A stretch of DNA of 64,000 nucleotides, taken from contig NZ_JAKVIO010000003.1 in assembly GCF_022601895.1 (NCBI RefSeq), positions 109,581 to 173,580 on the forward strand. The letters are read 5' to 3'. Under the pieces are notes generated by a model. It saw only the letters and a program-made list of their open reading frames with translations. It ran no database searches and had not been told where the DNA came from. Positions 7,747 through 14,778 of this stretch are shown here, piece by piece. Position 1 is the first letter of the stretch; each line of letters opens with the position of its first letter. The position numbers were made by a program, and so were the translations under genes. Source of the DNA: Sphingomonas sp. LaA6.9 (GTDB lineage Bacteria > Pseudomonadota > Alphaproteobacteria > Sphingomonadales > Sphingomonadaceae).

Positions 7747-8241
7747 ACGATGACGGTTTTCCGACACCTGATGCTGACCGCCGCATTTGCGGCGCCTGCA
7801 GCCGTCCAGGCGCAGGCGTTTCAGAATGTCGACCAGCTCGAAACCGCGCTCGTCGCGGCGCTTGGCGCGGGCGTCGGCGAACCTGGCGGCCCTGCCGCGC
7901 CGATCGACCGCCGCCTGAAGCTCGCGCAATGCCCGCAGGCGCCGGTCTTCGATGCACCCATGCTGGGTGCAGTCGCGGTTCGCTGCGTGTCGCTCGGCTG
8001 GCGGATCCGCGTGCCGCTGGCACGCGGCCTTTCGGCATCGGCGGTGCGCGAGGAACCCGTGATCCGCAAGGGCGATCCCGTCGAGCTGATCGCGGGGGGC
8101 CGTTACTTTGAAGTCAGTACCCAGGCGGTCGCCGAACAGGACGGTGCGCCGGGCGCGCGGATCCGCGTGCGATCGGCGCCAAAGGCTGCGCCGGTCTTCG
8201 CCGAAGTGGTGCGCGCGGGCGTTGTTCGCATTGCCGATTAA
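7744..8241 (+). CDS. flgA: FlgA, P-ring assembly chaperone
   Basis: A 165-residue periplasmic protein with a signal peptide (LMLTAAFAAPAAVQAQA). The C-terminal SAF-type region (EEPVIRKGDPVELIAGGRYF to SAPKAAPVFAEVVRAGVVRI) is the FlgA signature. FlgA assists FlgI polymerisation into the P ring. ATG at 7744 is preferred over upstream in-frame codons because it gives the signal peptide and follows the sigma-54 promoter at 7701-7716. The gene lies between motB and flgM, with a sigma-28 element overlapping its stop codon. Confidence 0.9.
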   Translation: MTMTVFRHLMLTAAFAAPAAVQAQAFQNVDQLETALVAALGAGVGEPGGPAAPIDRRLKLAQCPQAPVFDAPMLGAVAVRCVSLGWRIRVPLARGLSASAVREEPVIRKGDPVELIAGGRYFEVSTQAVAEQDGAPGARIRVRSAPKAAPVFAEVVRAGVVRIAD

Positions 8242-8265
8242 AGTTGTCCCGTTAATTGCCGTTAA
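8238..8265 (+). promoter_or_regulatory. Sigma-28 (FliA) promoter of flgMN
   Basis: TTAAAG (8238-8243, overlapping the flgA stop codon), a 14-base spacer and GCCGTTAA (8258-8265). A FliA-dependent flgM promoter is the standard feedback arrangement in flagellar systems, which supports the call. Confidence 0.78.
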
Positions 8266-8312
8266 GAGCTTCAAGAGGGCAACAGGCCCGCTGAAAAGCG
8301 AAGGATAAGACG

Positions 8313-8591
8313 ATGATCAAGGGCGTGGGGCTTGGGCCCGCCAGCAGGATCGATCCGGTCCGCACCAAGGCTGCCGAACAGGGTGGCACGACGCCCGCAG
8401 GCGTTGCGCCCAAACCGCGCGCCTCCGCCGAGACCGCGCTGTCGCAGATGCTTGCGGACGGCCCTCCGGTCGACAGCGATCGCGTTGCCGAACTGCGCGC
8501 GAAGATCGCCGACGGCAGCTACAGCATCGATCCACGCGCGATTGCCGAAAAGATGATCGCGCTCGACCTCGGTTCCAGGGACGACGCGTGA
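8313..8591 (+). CDS. flgM: FlgM, anti-sigma-28 factor
   Basis: A 92-residue protein, low in structure at its N-terminus and ending in the FlgM motif region DSDRVAELRAKIADGSYSID followed by PRAIAEKMIALDL. FlgM binds FliA until the hook-basal body is complete and is then exported. It overlaps flgN by four bases and is preceded by an AAGGA ribosome site and a sigma-28 promoter. Its presence with fliA in the same locus closes the checkpoint loop. Confidence 0.92.
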   Translation: MIKGVGLGPASRIDPVRTKAAEQGGTTPAGVAPKPRASAETALSQMLADGPPVDSDRVAELRAKIADGSYSIDPRAIAEKMIALDLGSRDDA

Positions 8592-8911
8592 CCGTAGAAC
8601 TCGAGGACATGGTTGATGGCATCGAGCGGCTTATCGCCGCGCTCGATGGCCGCGATCCGCAGGCGATTGAACTCGCCAACTCCGCGTTGACGCTTGCGAT
8701 CGGCCGGTTGCGGGGGCTGGGCGGCTGGCGCGACGACCGCGCCGGGCTCGCCATGCTCGATCACGCGCTCGGGCTTGCCGAGGCGGCGCGCGTGCGCGTC
8801 AACCTGCTTGGTGACATGACGCAGCGCCAGCTCGACTTGCTCGGGCAAGCGCGCGCTGAAGCGCAGGAATCGAAGGTTTACGGCCGCAAGGGACGCCGCA
8901 GCCGCGCCTGA
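8588..8911 (+). CDS. flgN: FlgN-like flagellar export chaperone
   Basis: A 107-residue, predominantly helical protein starting with GTG at 8588 overlapped with the flgM stop. Position directly after flgM, size and helical heptad character fit FlgN, the cytoplasmic chaperone for the hook-filament junction proteins FlgK and FlgL (not in this window). Sequence conservation of FlgN is weak, so the call rests mainly on context. The basic tail GRKGRRSR is unusual. Confidence 0.7.
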   Translation: MTVELEDMVDGIERLIAALDGRDPQAIELANSALTLAIGRLRGLGGWRDDRAGLAMLDHALGLAEAARVRVNLLGDMTQRQLDLLGQARAEAQESKVYGRKGRRSRA

Positions 8912-8928
8912 GACTCAGGTGCCGCGCT

Positions 8929-8944
8929 TGGCACGCTAATTGCT
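8929..8944 (+). promoter_or_regulatory. Sigma-54 promoter of flhA-fliA
   Basis: TGGCACG-CTAA-TTGCT, a perfect -24/-12 element, about 90 bases upstream of the flhA start. A CTTGC-TCGG-GCAAG inverted repeat at 8836-8849, about 80 bases further upstream, could be a weak activator site. Confidence 0.88.
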
Positions 8945-9032
8945 GGACACCCCATGTACCATGTGGAGGTGTCATGTTTCCGACAGTCGACCAAGTCACC
9001 GAAATCGTCCGGATTTTCCGGAGGTGAATCCG

Positions 9033-11126
9033 GTGAACCTGAAGATCTGGGGCGATGCCGGGCGCGGTGCCATCTTCCCGCTCGCCACATTGCTGATCGT
9101 CGGCCTGATGGTCGTCCCGATCCCCGCGGTGATCCTCGACATCGGCTTCATCACCAATATCGTGATCTCGCTGGCGGTGCTGATGGTGGCATTGAACGCC
9201 GCCAAGCCGCTTGATTTCTCCGCCTTTCCCACAGTTTTGCTGTTCGCGACGCTGCTGAGGCTGTCGCTCAACGTCGCTTCGACGCGCGTGGTGCTCGTCA
9301 GCGGGCATGAAGGCCCCGACGCTGCCGGCCACGTGATCGAGGCGTTCGGCAGCTTCCTGATCGGCGGCGACTATGCCGTCGGCATCTTCGTCTTCGCGAT
9401 CCTGATGATCATCAACCTGGTGGTCATCACCAAGGGCGCAGGCCGCGTCTCCGAAGTTTCGGCGCGCTTCACGCTCGACGCGCTGCCCGGCAAGCAGATG
9501 GCGATCGACGCCGACCTCAACGCTGGCCTGCTGACCCCCGACGAAGCCAAGGCGCGTCGTCAGGAAGTCGCGACCGAGGCCGATTTCTATGGCTCCATGG
9601 ACGGCGCCTCCAAGTTCGTGAAGGGCGATGCAGTTGCGGGCGTCCTCATTCTCGTCATCAACATCCTCGGCGGGCTTGTGCTCGGCGTGGTCAGCCATGG
9701 GCTCTCGGTCGGCCAGGCTGCCGAAACCTATATTCTGCTCGCGATCGGCGATGCGCTGGTGGCGCAGGTGCCCGCCTTGCTGCTCTCGATTGCGGCGGCG
9801 GCGATCGTCACGCGGGTGTCTTCACCCTTCGACCTGTCGGGCCAGATCACGAGCCAGTTCGGCGACCGTCGCGCCTGGGTGCCCGTCGCCGCGATCCTGG
9901 CGCTGCTCGGCGTCGTGCCCGGCATGCCGCATTTCATGATGCTCTCGGCGGCCGCGATCTGCGCTTTCATCGCCTGGCGGCTGAAGGGTAAGGACGACGC
10001 TGAGGGCGAAGCCGCGCAGGTCCAGGAATTGACCGCCGCACCGCAGCCAGCTGCGATCGAATGGGACGAGGTCAGCGATGCCGCGCCGCTCGGCCTCGAA
10101 ATCGGCTATGGGCTGGTCAGCCTGGTCGACGAGCGCAAGGGCGCTCCGCTGATGGGCCGCATCACGGGCATCCGCCGCCAGCTTTCTCGTGAACTCGGCT
10201 TTGTCGTGCCGCTCGTGCGCGTGCGCGACAATCTTTCGCTCGCGCCCAACAGCTACCGCATCACCGTGGCTGGGGCAGTGATGGGCGAGGACGAGATCTG
10301 GCCCGAGGATCTGCTCGCGCTCGATGGCGGCGATGTCGAATTTCGTATCGAGGGGCGTGCCGTCACTGATCCCACCTTCGGTCTCGATGCGCTCTGGATC
10401 GGCGCCGAGCAGCGCAACGACGCGATCGTCGCGGGCTACACCGTTGTCGACCCCGCGACCGTCATCGCGACACACCTCAACCAGCTCGTGCTCAATCATG
10501 CCGCCGACCTGTTCGGGCTCGACGAAGCCGAAAAGCTGCTTGCGGCGCTGAAGGAAAGCGCGCCGCAACTCGTCGGCGGGCTGACCCCGCAGCCGTTGTC
10601 GCTGGCCGACATCACCGCGATGTGTCGCGCGCTGCTCATGGAAGGCGTCTCGCTCAAGGACTTCCGCCGCATTGCCGAAGCGATGGTCGATGCGATGCGC
10701 GACAATCCCGACCTGGCCATGCTCGAGGAAAATGTCCGCAGCCGCATTGGCCCCATCATCATCCAAGGCATCGTCCCCATAAAGATGCCGCTCCCCGTCA
10801 TCACGCTCGACGCCGAACTCGAAGGGCTGCTCGCACAGGCGATCCGCTCGGGGCCTAATGCCTCGCATCCCTTCGATCCCGCACTCTCGACGCGGATCAT
10901 CGAATCGGTCACCCAGGCCGCCGCACCGCTCGTGGGGGCCGCGCGCTCATTCGCGATCGTCACCTCGCCGCTCGCGCGCCGCGCGCTCTCGAAGCTGCTG
11001 CGGCCGCACCTGCCCGATACGCCGGTGATCTCCTTCCTCGAAATTCCCGACGACAAGCCCGTCGAGGTGGTTGCGGTGATCGGCCGCGATGCGCGCAACG
11101 TCGCGATCGGCGAGGCCGTCCAATGA
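9033..11126 (+). CDS. flhA: FlhA, flagellar type III export gate protein
   Basis: A 697-residue inner-membrane protein forming the nonameric export gate. The N-terminal half has eight hydrophobic helices with the family signature around VIEAFGSFLIGGDYAVGIFV and KGAGRVSEVSARFTLDALPG; the C-terminal half is the cytoplasmic substrate-docking domain. The start is taken as GTG at 9033, which has GGAGG eight bases upstream and gives the standard short N-terminus; the frame is open upstream to 8940 but the added residues are not family-like. It is followed after 30 bases by fliA, without flhF/flhG between them. Confidence 0.96.
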   Translation: MNLKIWGDAGRGAIFPLATLLIVGLMVVPIPAVILDIGFITNIVISLAVLMVALNAAKPLDFSAFPTVLLFATLLRLSLNVASTRVVLVSGHEGPDAAGHVIEAFGSFLIGGDYAVGIFVFAILMIINLVVITKGAGRVSEVSARFTLDALPGKQMAIDADLNAGLLTPDEAKARRQEVATEADFYGSMDGASKFVKGDAVAGVLILVINILGGLVLGVVSHGLSVGQAAETYILLAIGDALVAQVPALLLSIAAAAIVTRVSSPFDLSGQITSQFGDRRAWVPVAAILALLGVVPGMPHFMMLSAAAICAFIAWRLKGKDDAEGEAAQVQELTAAPQPAAIEWDEVSDAAPLGLEIGYGLVSLVDERKGAPLMGRITGIRRQLSRELGFVVPLVRVRDNLSLAPNSYRITVAGAVMGEDEIWPEDLLALDGGDVEFRIEGRAVTDPTFGLDALWIGAEQRNDAIVAGYTVVDPATVIATHLNQLVLNHAADLFGLDEAEKLLAALKESAPQLVGGLTPQPLSLADITAMCRALLMEGVSLKDFRRIAEAMVDAMRDNPDLAMLEENVRSRIGPIIIQGIVPIKMPLPVITLDAELEGLLAQAIRSGPNASHPFDPALSTRIIESVTQAAAPLVGAARSFAIVTSPLARRALSKLLRPHLPDTPVISFLEIPDDKPVEVVAVIGRDARNVAIGEAVQ

Positions 11127-11156
11127 TGTCTGAAATGCACGCGATGGAGACGCGCC

Positions 11157-11885
11157 ATGTCCGCTAGCCTTGCGGTTTCCTCTCCCGTCTATGGGCGCAA
11201 TCCCGCGCAGAAGGATGCGCAGGCGCTGATCCGCGCGCATATGCCGCTGGTCCGCAAGATAGCCTGGCACGTCCATGGCCGCGTCGCCTCGGCGATCGAC
11301 ATCGAGGATCTTGCGCAGATCGGCATGGTCGCGCTGGTCGAGGCCGCCAATGCCTATGAGGATCGCGGCCACGCCTTTGGTACCTATGCCTCGATGCGCA
11401 TCCGCGGCGCGATGATCGACAAGCTGCGCGCGCAGGCAAGCATCTGTCGCTCGGCGATGGGGCGCAGGCGCGAGCTTGCGGCTGTTCGCGCAAGGCTGGA
11501 AAACCAGCTTGGTCGCCGGGCCGACGAGGGCGAAATGGCAGGGGCCATGGGACTCGACGCTGCGGCCTATCGCGCGGTGGTCGACGGTTCGGAAGCCACC
11601 ATCCATGAATCGCTGGACGATCTCTACTCGGACCATTCGATGTGGTTCGCCGATGTCGAGGAGCGCGCCGACGACGCGCTTGAGCGCGAGGCGCTGCGCG
11701 ATGCGATCGAGCACGGTATCAAGGGGCTGCCCGAGCGCGAGGCGATGATCCTTCAGCTCTATTTTGTCGAGGAACTGAACCTCGAGGAAATCGCGCAGGT
11801 GCTCGGCGTCTCTGGCGCGCGCGTCTGTCAGATCAAGAAGGCCGCGCTCGACAAGCTGCGCGCGCACCTCGCCGACTGGGACTGA
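11157..11885 (+). CDS. fliA: FliA, flagellar sigma-28 factor
   Basis: A 242-residue sigma-70 family protein of the FliA subgroup. Region 2 (LVRKIAWHVHGRVASAIDIE, then DLAQIGMVALVEAANAYEDR, FGTYASMRIRGAMIDKLRA), a region 3 with ELAAVRARLENQLGRRADEG, and region 4 with the HTH NLEEIAQVLGVSGARVCQIK are all visible. It should transcribe the four sites with GCCGTTAW in this locus (motA, flgM, fliC, fliD) and be held by FlgM. A GGAG ribosome site precedes the ATG; a terminator follows at 11956-11986. Confidence 0.94.
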   Translation: MSASLAVSSPVYGRNPAQKDAQALIRAHMPLVRKIAWHVHGRVASAIDIEDLAQIGMVALVEAANAYEDRGHAFGTYASMRIRGAMIDKLRAQASICRSAMGRRRELAAVRARLENQLGRRADEGEMAGAMGLDAAAYRAVVDGSEATIHESLDDLYSDHSMWFADVEERADDALEREALRDAIEHGIKGLPEREAMILQLYFVEELNLEEIAQVLGVSGARVCQIKKAALDKLRAHLADWD

Positions 11886-11955
11886 TCCCCAGGCGCAATC
11901 GAACTGTCGCAATTAAGCGTCGGCGCACCAGCATCCATTGGGACGCGCTGAAAGG

Positions 11956-11986
11956 AAAAGGCCTCGCCAATCGGCGGGGCCTTTTT
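11956..11986 (+). terminator. Rho-independent terminator after fliA
   Basis: AAAAGGCC-T-CGCC pairs with GGCG-G-GGCCTTTT around an AATC loop, followed by a T run. It ends the flhA-fliA transcript; the A-rich left side could let it act weakly in the other direction too. Confidence 0.85.
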
Positions 11987-11997
11987 CCTAGGGCAAA

Positions 11998-12035
11998 TGA
12001 AAACCCCCGGCGCCATGTGGGGTAGGCGCCGGGGG
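11998..12035 (-). terminator. Rho-independent terminator of fliC
   Basis: An 11-bp perfect stem (CCCCCGGCGCC / GGCGCCGGGGG) with a 10-base loop; on the minus strand it is followed by TTTTCATTT. It lies about 50 bases past the fliC stop codon. Confidence 0.82.
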
Positions 12036-12085
12036 TGGTGCCACGCGGAAGGGACCATTCTCCCGCGGAGCCATGAGGCTTGTGC

Positions 12086-12901
12086 TTAACGCAGCAGGCT
12101 CATCACGTTCTGGCCCGACTGGTTCGCCTGGGCGAGCATCGCGGTCGCTGCCTGCGAGAGGATCTGCGACTTGGCGAGGTTGGTGGTCTCGACCGAGAAG
12201 TCGGTGTCTTCGATCCGCGAGCGCGAGTCCTCCAGGTTGGTCGAACGGCTGGTCAGGACGTTGACCGTGGCGTCGAGGCGGTTCTGCACCGCACCCAGCG
12301 TTGCACGGGCTGTCGTCACCGTATCGATCGCGGTGTCGATCGCGGTCATTGCTGCATCGGCGTCACCGGCCGAGCCGATGTCTTCGCCGTCAACGGCCAG
12401 CGTCGCGGAGGTCAGATCGGCCAGAGTGATGTCGAGCGTCTCGCCGGCCTTGGTGCCTGTCTGGATCGCAATGGTGGTGTTGGTGCCGTCGGCCAGCGCA
12501 ACGCCGTTGAAGGACGTGCGGTCCGCAACGTCGTCGATCTGCGCGATCAACTCGGCGAACTCGGCCTGGAGATTGTCCTTGTCGCCGTCGCTCAGTGTGC
12601 CGTTGGCCGACTGGACCGCAAGTTCCTTCATGCGGTGAAGCATGTTGGAGACCTCGCCCATCGCGCCTTCGGCGGTCTGCGCCAGCGAGATGCCGTCGTT
12701 TGCGTTGCGCATGGCGGCGCCAAGACCTTTGAGCTCGGCGGTCATGCGCGAGGCGATGGCGAGACCGGCGGCGTCGTCCTTGGCGGAGTTGATGCGCTTG
12801 CCGGTCGACAGGCGCTCCATCGCCGTGCTGAGGTTCTTGTCGGCGACGCGCGAGCTGTTGTGAGCGCGAAGAGCCGCACCATTGCTGTTGATGACAGTCA
12901 T
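12086..12901 (-). CDS. fliC: FliC, flagellin
   Basis: A 271-residue flagellin. The conserved N-terminal D0/D1 region (MTVINSNGAALRAHNSSRVA, then STAMERLSTGKRINSAKDDAAG) and the C-terminal region (LGAVQNRLDATVNVL, RSRIEDTDFSVETTNLAKSQ, QANQSGQNVMSLLR) are intact, with a short variable centre, so the filament subunit is small. An AAAGGA ribosome site lies ten bases before ATG, a sigma-28 promoter at 12970-12996 and a terminator downstream make it monocistronic. It is the only flagellin gene in the window; FliS, FliD and FlgN-type chaperones are nearby. Confidence 0.97.
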   Translation of the reverse strand: MTVINSNGAALRAHNSSRVADKNLSTAMERLSTGKRINSAKDDAAGLAIASRMTAELKGLGAAMRNANDGISLAQTAEGAMGEVSNMLHRMKELAVQSANGTLSDGDKDNLQAEFAELIAQIDDVADRTSFNGVALADGTNTTIAIQTGTKAGETLDITLADLTSATLAVDGEDIGSAGDADAAMTAIDTAIDTVTTARATLGAVQNRLDATVNVLTSRSTNLEDSRSRIEDTDFSVETTNLAKSQILSQAATAMLAQANQSGQNVMSLLR

Positions 12902-12969
12902 TCGAAAATTCCTTTCCCGCTTCTTTAATCCCGGCGGCCAGGCGAAGAAGCGTGGCAGCCACGATCCGA

Positions 12970-12996
12970 TTAACGGCGGGGTGCAAAGCTCTTTAA
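12970..12996 (-). promoter_or_regulatory. Sigma-28 (FliA) promoter of fliC
   Basis: Minus strand TTAAAG (12991-12996), 13-base spacer, GCCGTTAA (12970-12977). The leader is about 65 bases and contains an inverted repeat GCTTCTT/AAGAAGC (12919-12951) just upstream of the ribosome site. Confidence 0.8.
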
Positions 12997-13010
12997 GCCG
13001 ATAAATTTTC

Positions 13011-13047
13011 GTCGGCTTTCCGACGGCTGGCGCGTCGGCTTTCCGTC
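13011..13047. promoter_or_regulatory. Paired GTCGG-CTTT-CCGAC inverted repeats upstream of flbD
   Basis: GTCGG-CTTT-CCGAC (13011-13024) and GTCGG-CTTT-CCGTC (13034-13047) stand 54-90 bases upstream of the flbD sigma-54 promoter. The 5-4-5 geometry matches the repeats at 6474-6507 but the half-site differs, which suggests a different activator, perhaps the FleQ-like protein. The binding partner is not shown by the sequence. Confidence 0.5.
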
Positions 13048-13100
13048 AGCAGGACTCCCGCGGGGACGCGCGCTATCCTTTGAATGCGTAGATTCACGAC

Positions 13101-13116
13101 TGGCATGGTTATTGCA
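13101..13116 (+). promoter_or_regulatory. Sigma-54 promoter of flbD-fliE...flhB
   Basis: TGGCATG-GTTA-TTGCA with correct -24/-12 spacing, about 55 bases before the flbD start. With no clear promoter before fliE, it may drive the whole flbD-fliEFGHIJKLMNOPQR-flhB run of about 13 kb. Confidence 0.82.
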
Positions 13117-13169
13117 GCATTACCTCCGGAAGATGGTCGAGGGACCATCGCGTTCGGGGGTATTTGTTC

Positions 13170-14432
13170 ATGGCCATCGCGATCAGCGACCGCGCCGCGG
13201 AAGCAAGTCCGACGCTCGCTGCCTGGATGACGGCGGCGGGGATGCCGTGTGCCGTGGCCGCGATCAACTTCCCAGACCGCAAGCAGGGGCCGCGCATCCT
13301 CCACGCGAGCGAGATCGCCAAGGCGACCGTCCAGGACGTGCTGATCGAATTCGAGGATGGTGCGCCCCTCTTCATCCCTTCGGTCAATGGCCACCCCGCG
13401 CGGCTGCGCTTCGGCTTTGCCGACATGGTGTTCGGGCATGCGCTCGCGACCGAACTGGTCCGCCCAGCCTGTCGTCCCGCGACGGGCGAACCCGAATCCG
13501 CGCGCTTCCTCGATCTTGCCGCGCGCGTTGCCGCGAGCGACGCGACCGTCCTCATCCTCGGCGAGACGGGTACGGGCAAGGAAGGGCTGTCGCGCTTCAT
13601 CCATGCCAGTTCGCCGCGCGCCACCGCGCCGTTCGTGCCGGTCAACTGCGCTGCGCTCCCCGACACCATGCTGGAAGCGATGCTCTTCGGTCACCAGAAG
13701 GGCGCTTTCACCGGCGCAGCAGGCGCCAATGACGGTCTGTTCCGCGCCGCCGATGGCGGTACACTGCTGCTTGACGAGATCGCCGAGCTGCCCCTCAATC
13801 TTCAGGCCAAGCTGTTGCGCGTGCTGCAGGAGGGCGAGGTGCTCCCCGTCGGCGCGACGCAGACGGTGCCCGTCAATGTCCGCGTCATCGCAGCCGCCAA
13901 CCGCGACCTGACCGTCGAGGTTGCCGAAGGGCGTTTCCGCGCCGACCTCTACTGGCGTCTCAATGTCGTGCCGATGGCATTGAAGCCGCTCCATGCGCGC
14001 CGGCTCGACATCCGCGCGATCGCGGCTGCGCTGTTCGTGCGTCACGCCCCCAGGGACATGCCCTTTCCCTGGCCTACCGCTGCCGCGCTCGACCGGCTGA
14101 TGGCGCATGGCTGGCCCGGCAATGTCCGCGAGCTCGAAAACGTCATCCAGCGTGCGATCCTGCTGCACGACGGCGAACGGATCGAGGCGGGCGATCTTTC
14201 GATCGAGCGCTCTCCCTTCGGGGCGAGCGTGCCGACGCTTGTTCCTGCCATCGCCGAACCGGCGCCGGCCGCCAGCGGCCAGATGGTCGATATCACACGC
14301 AAGATCCAGCAGCGCGCGGTCCGCGAGGCGCTGGACGCGGCGGGTGGTCACCGTGGCCGCGCGGCCCGGCAGCTTGGAATCAGTGAACGTACCCTTCGTT
14401 ACCGTCTCGCAGAAATGCGGGCGGTGGCCTGA
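13170..14432 (+). CDS. flbD: FlbD-like sigma-54-dependent flagellar activator
   Basis: A 420-residue enhancer-binding protein. Residues 1-110 resemble no receiver domain I recognise. The AAA+ domain has Walker A GETGTGKE (131-138), the sigma-54-contact loop GAFTGA (178-183) and Walker B LLLDEI (about 200-204). A Fis-type HTH ([20 protein letters not shown]) closes the protein. The ATG at 13170 follows GGGGG by nine bases. It lies directly before fliE, as Caulobacter-type FlbD relatives often lie near fli operons, and has its own sigma-54 promoter, suggesting control by the second activator or autoregulation. Confidence 0.85.
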   Translation: MAIAISDRAAEASPTLAAWMTAAGMPCAVAAINFPDRKQGPRILHASEIAKATVQDVLIEFEDGAPLFIPSVNGHPARLRFGFADMVFGHALATELVRPACRPATGEPESARFLDLAARVAASDATVLILGETGTGKEGLSRFIHASSPRATAPFVPVNCAALPDTMLEAMLFGHQKGAFTGAAGANDGLFRAADGGTLLLDEIAELPLNLQAKLLRVLQEGEVLPVGATQTVPVNVRVIAAANRDLTVEVAEGRFRADLYWRLNVVPMALKPLHARRLDIRAIAAALFVRHAPRDMPFPWPTAAALDRLMAHGWPGNVRELENVIQRAILLHDGERIEAGDLSIERSPFGASVPTLVPAIAEPAPAASGQMVDITRKIQQRAVREALDAAGGHRGRAARQLGISERTLRYRLAEMRAVA

Positions 14433-14447
14433 CGTGGAGACGACGGA

Positions 14448-14777
14448 ATGACCAAGGTGGATGCAGCCAGCGTGCTCGCGATGCGAAACGCGATCATCCA
14501 GCAGAACGCCTCGCTGCAAAAGGCGGCGGGCGTGGCGCCGGGCGGCGCAGCGGGCAAAAGCGATTTCGCGGGTGCGCTCAAGGGCGCGCTCAACGAGGTC
14601 AACGAGCTTCAGAGCAAGTCCTCGGCGGCGACCGACGCCTATGAACGCGGCGATACCGCCGACATCGCGAGCGTGATGCTCGCGCGCGAAAAGGCGTCGC
14701 TCGGCTTTCAGGCGACGCTTCAGGTCCGCAACAAGCTGCTGTCCGCGTACAAGGACATCATGAGCATGCCGGTCTGA
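14448..14777 (+). CDS. fliE: FliE, basal-body MS-ring/rod junction protein
   Basis: A 109-residue protein with the FliE C-terminal signature IASVMLAREKASLGFQATLQ followed by VRNKLLSAYKDIMSMPV. It links the MS ring (FliF) to the proximal rod. It begins 15 bases after flbD and ends one base before fliF, so is part of the same transcript. Length is normal. Confidence 0.95.
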   Translation: MTKVDAASVLAMRNAIIQQNASLQKAAGVAPGGAAGKSDFAGALKGALNEVNELQSKSSAATDAYERGDTADIASVMLAREKASLGFQATLQVRNKLLSAYKDIMSMPV

Positions 14778-14778
14778 C

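Noticed and set aside
8253..8265. TTAA-N6-TTAA before flgM as a CtrA box
   Set aside because: Spacing is six rather than seven, and the second half is the sigma-28 -10.
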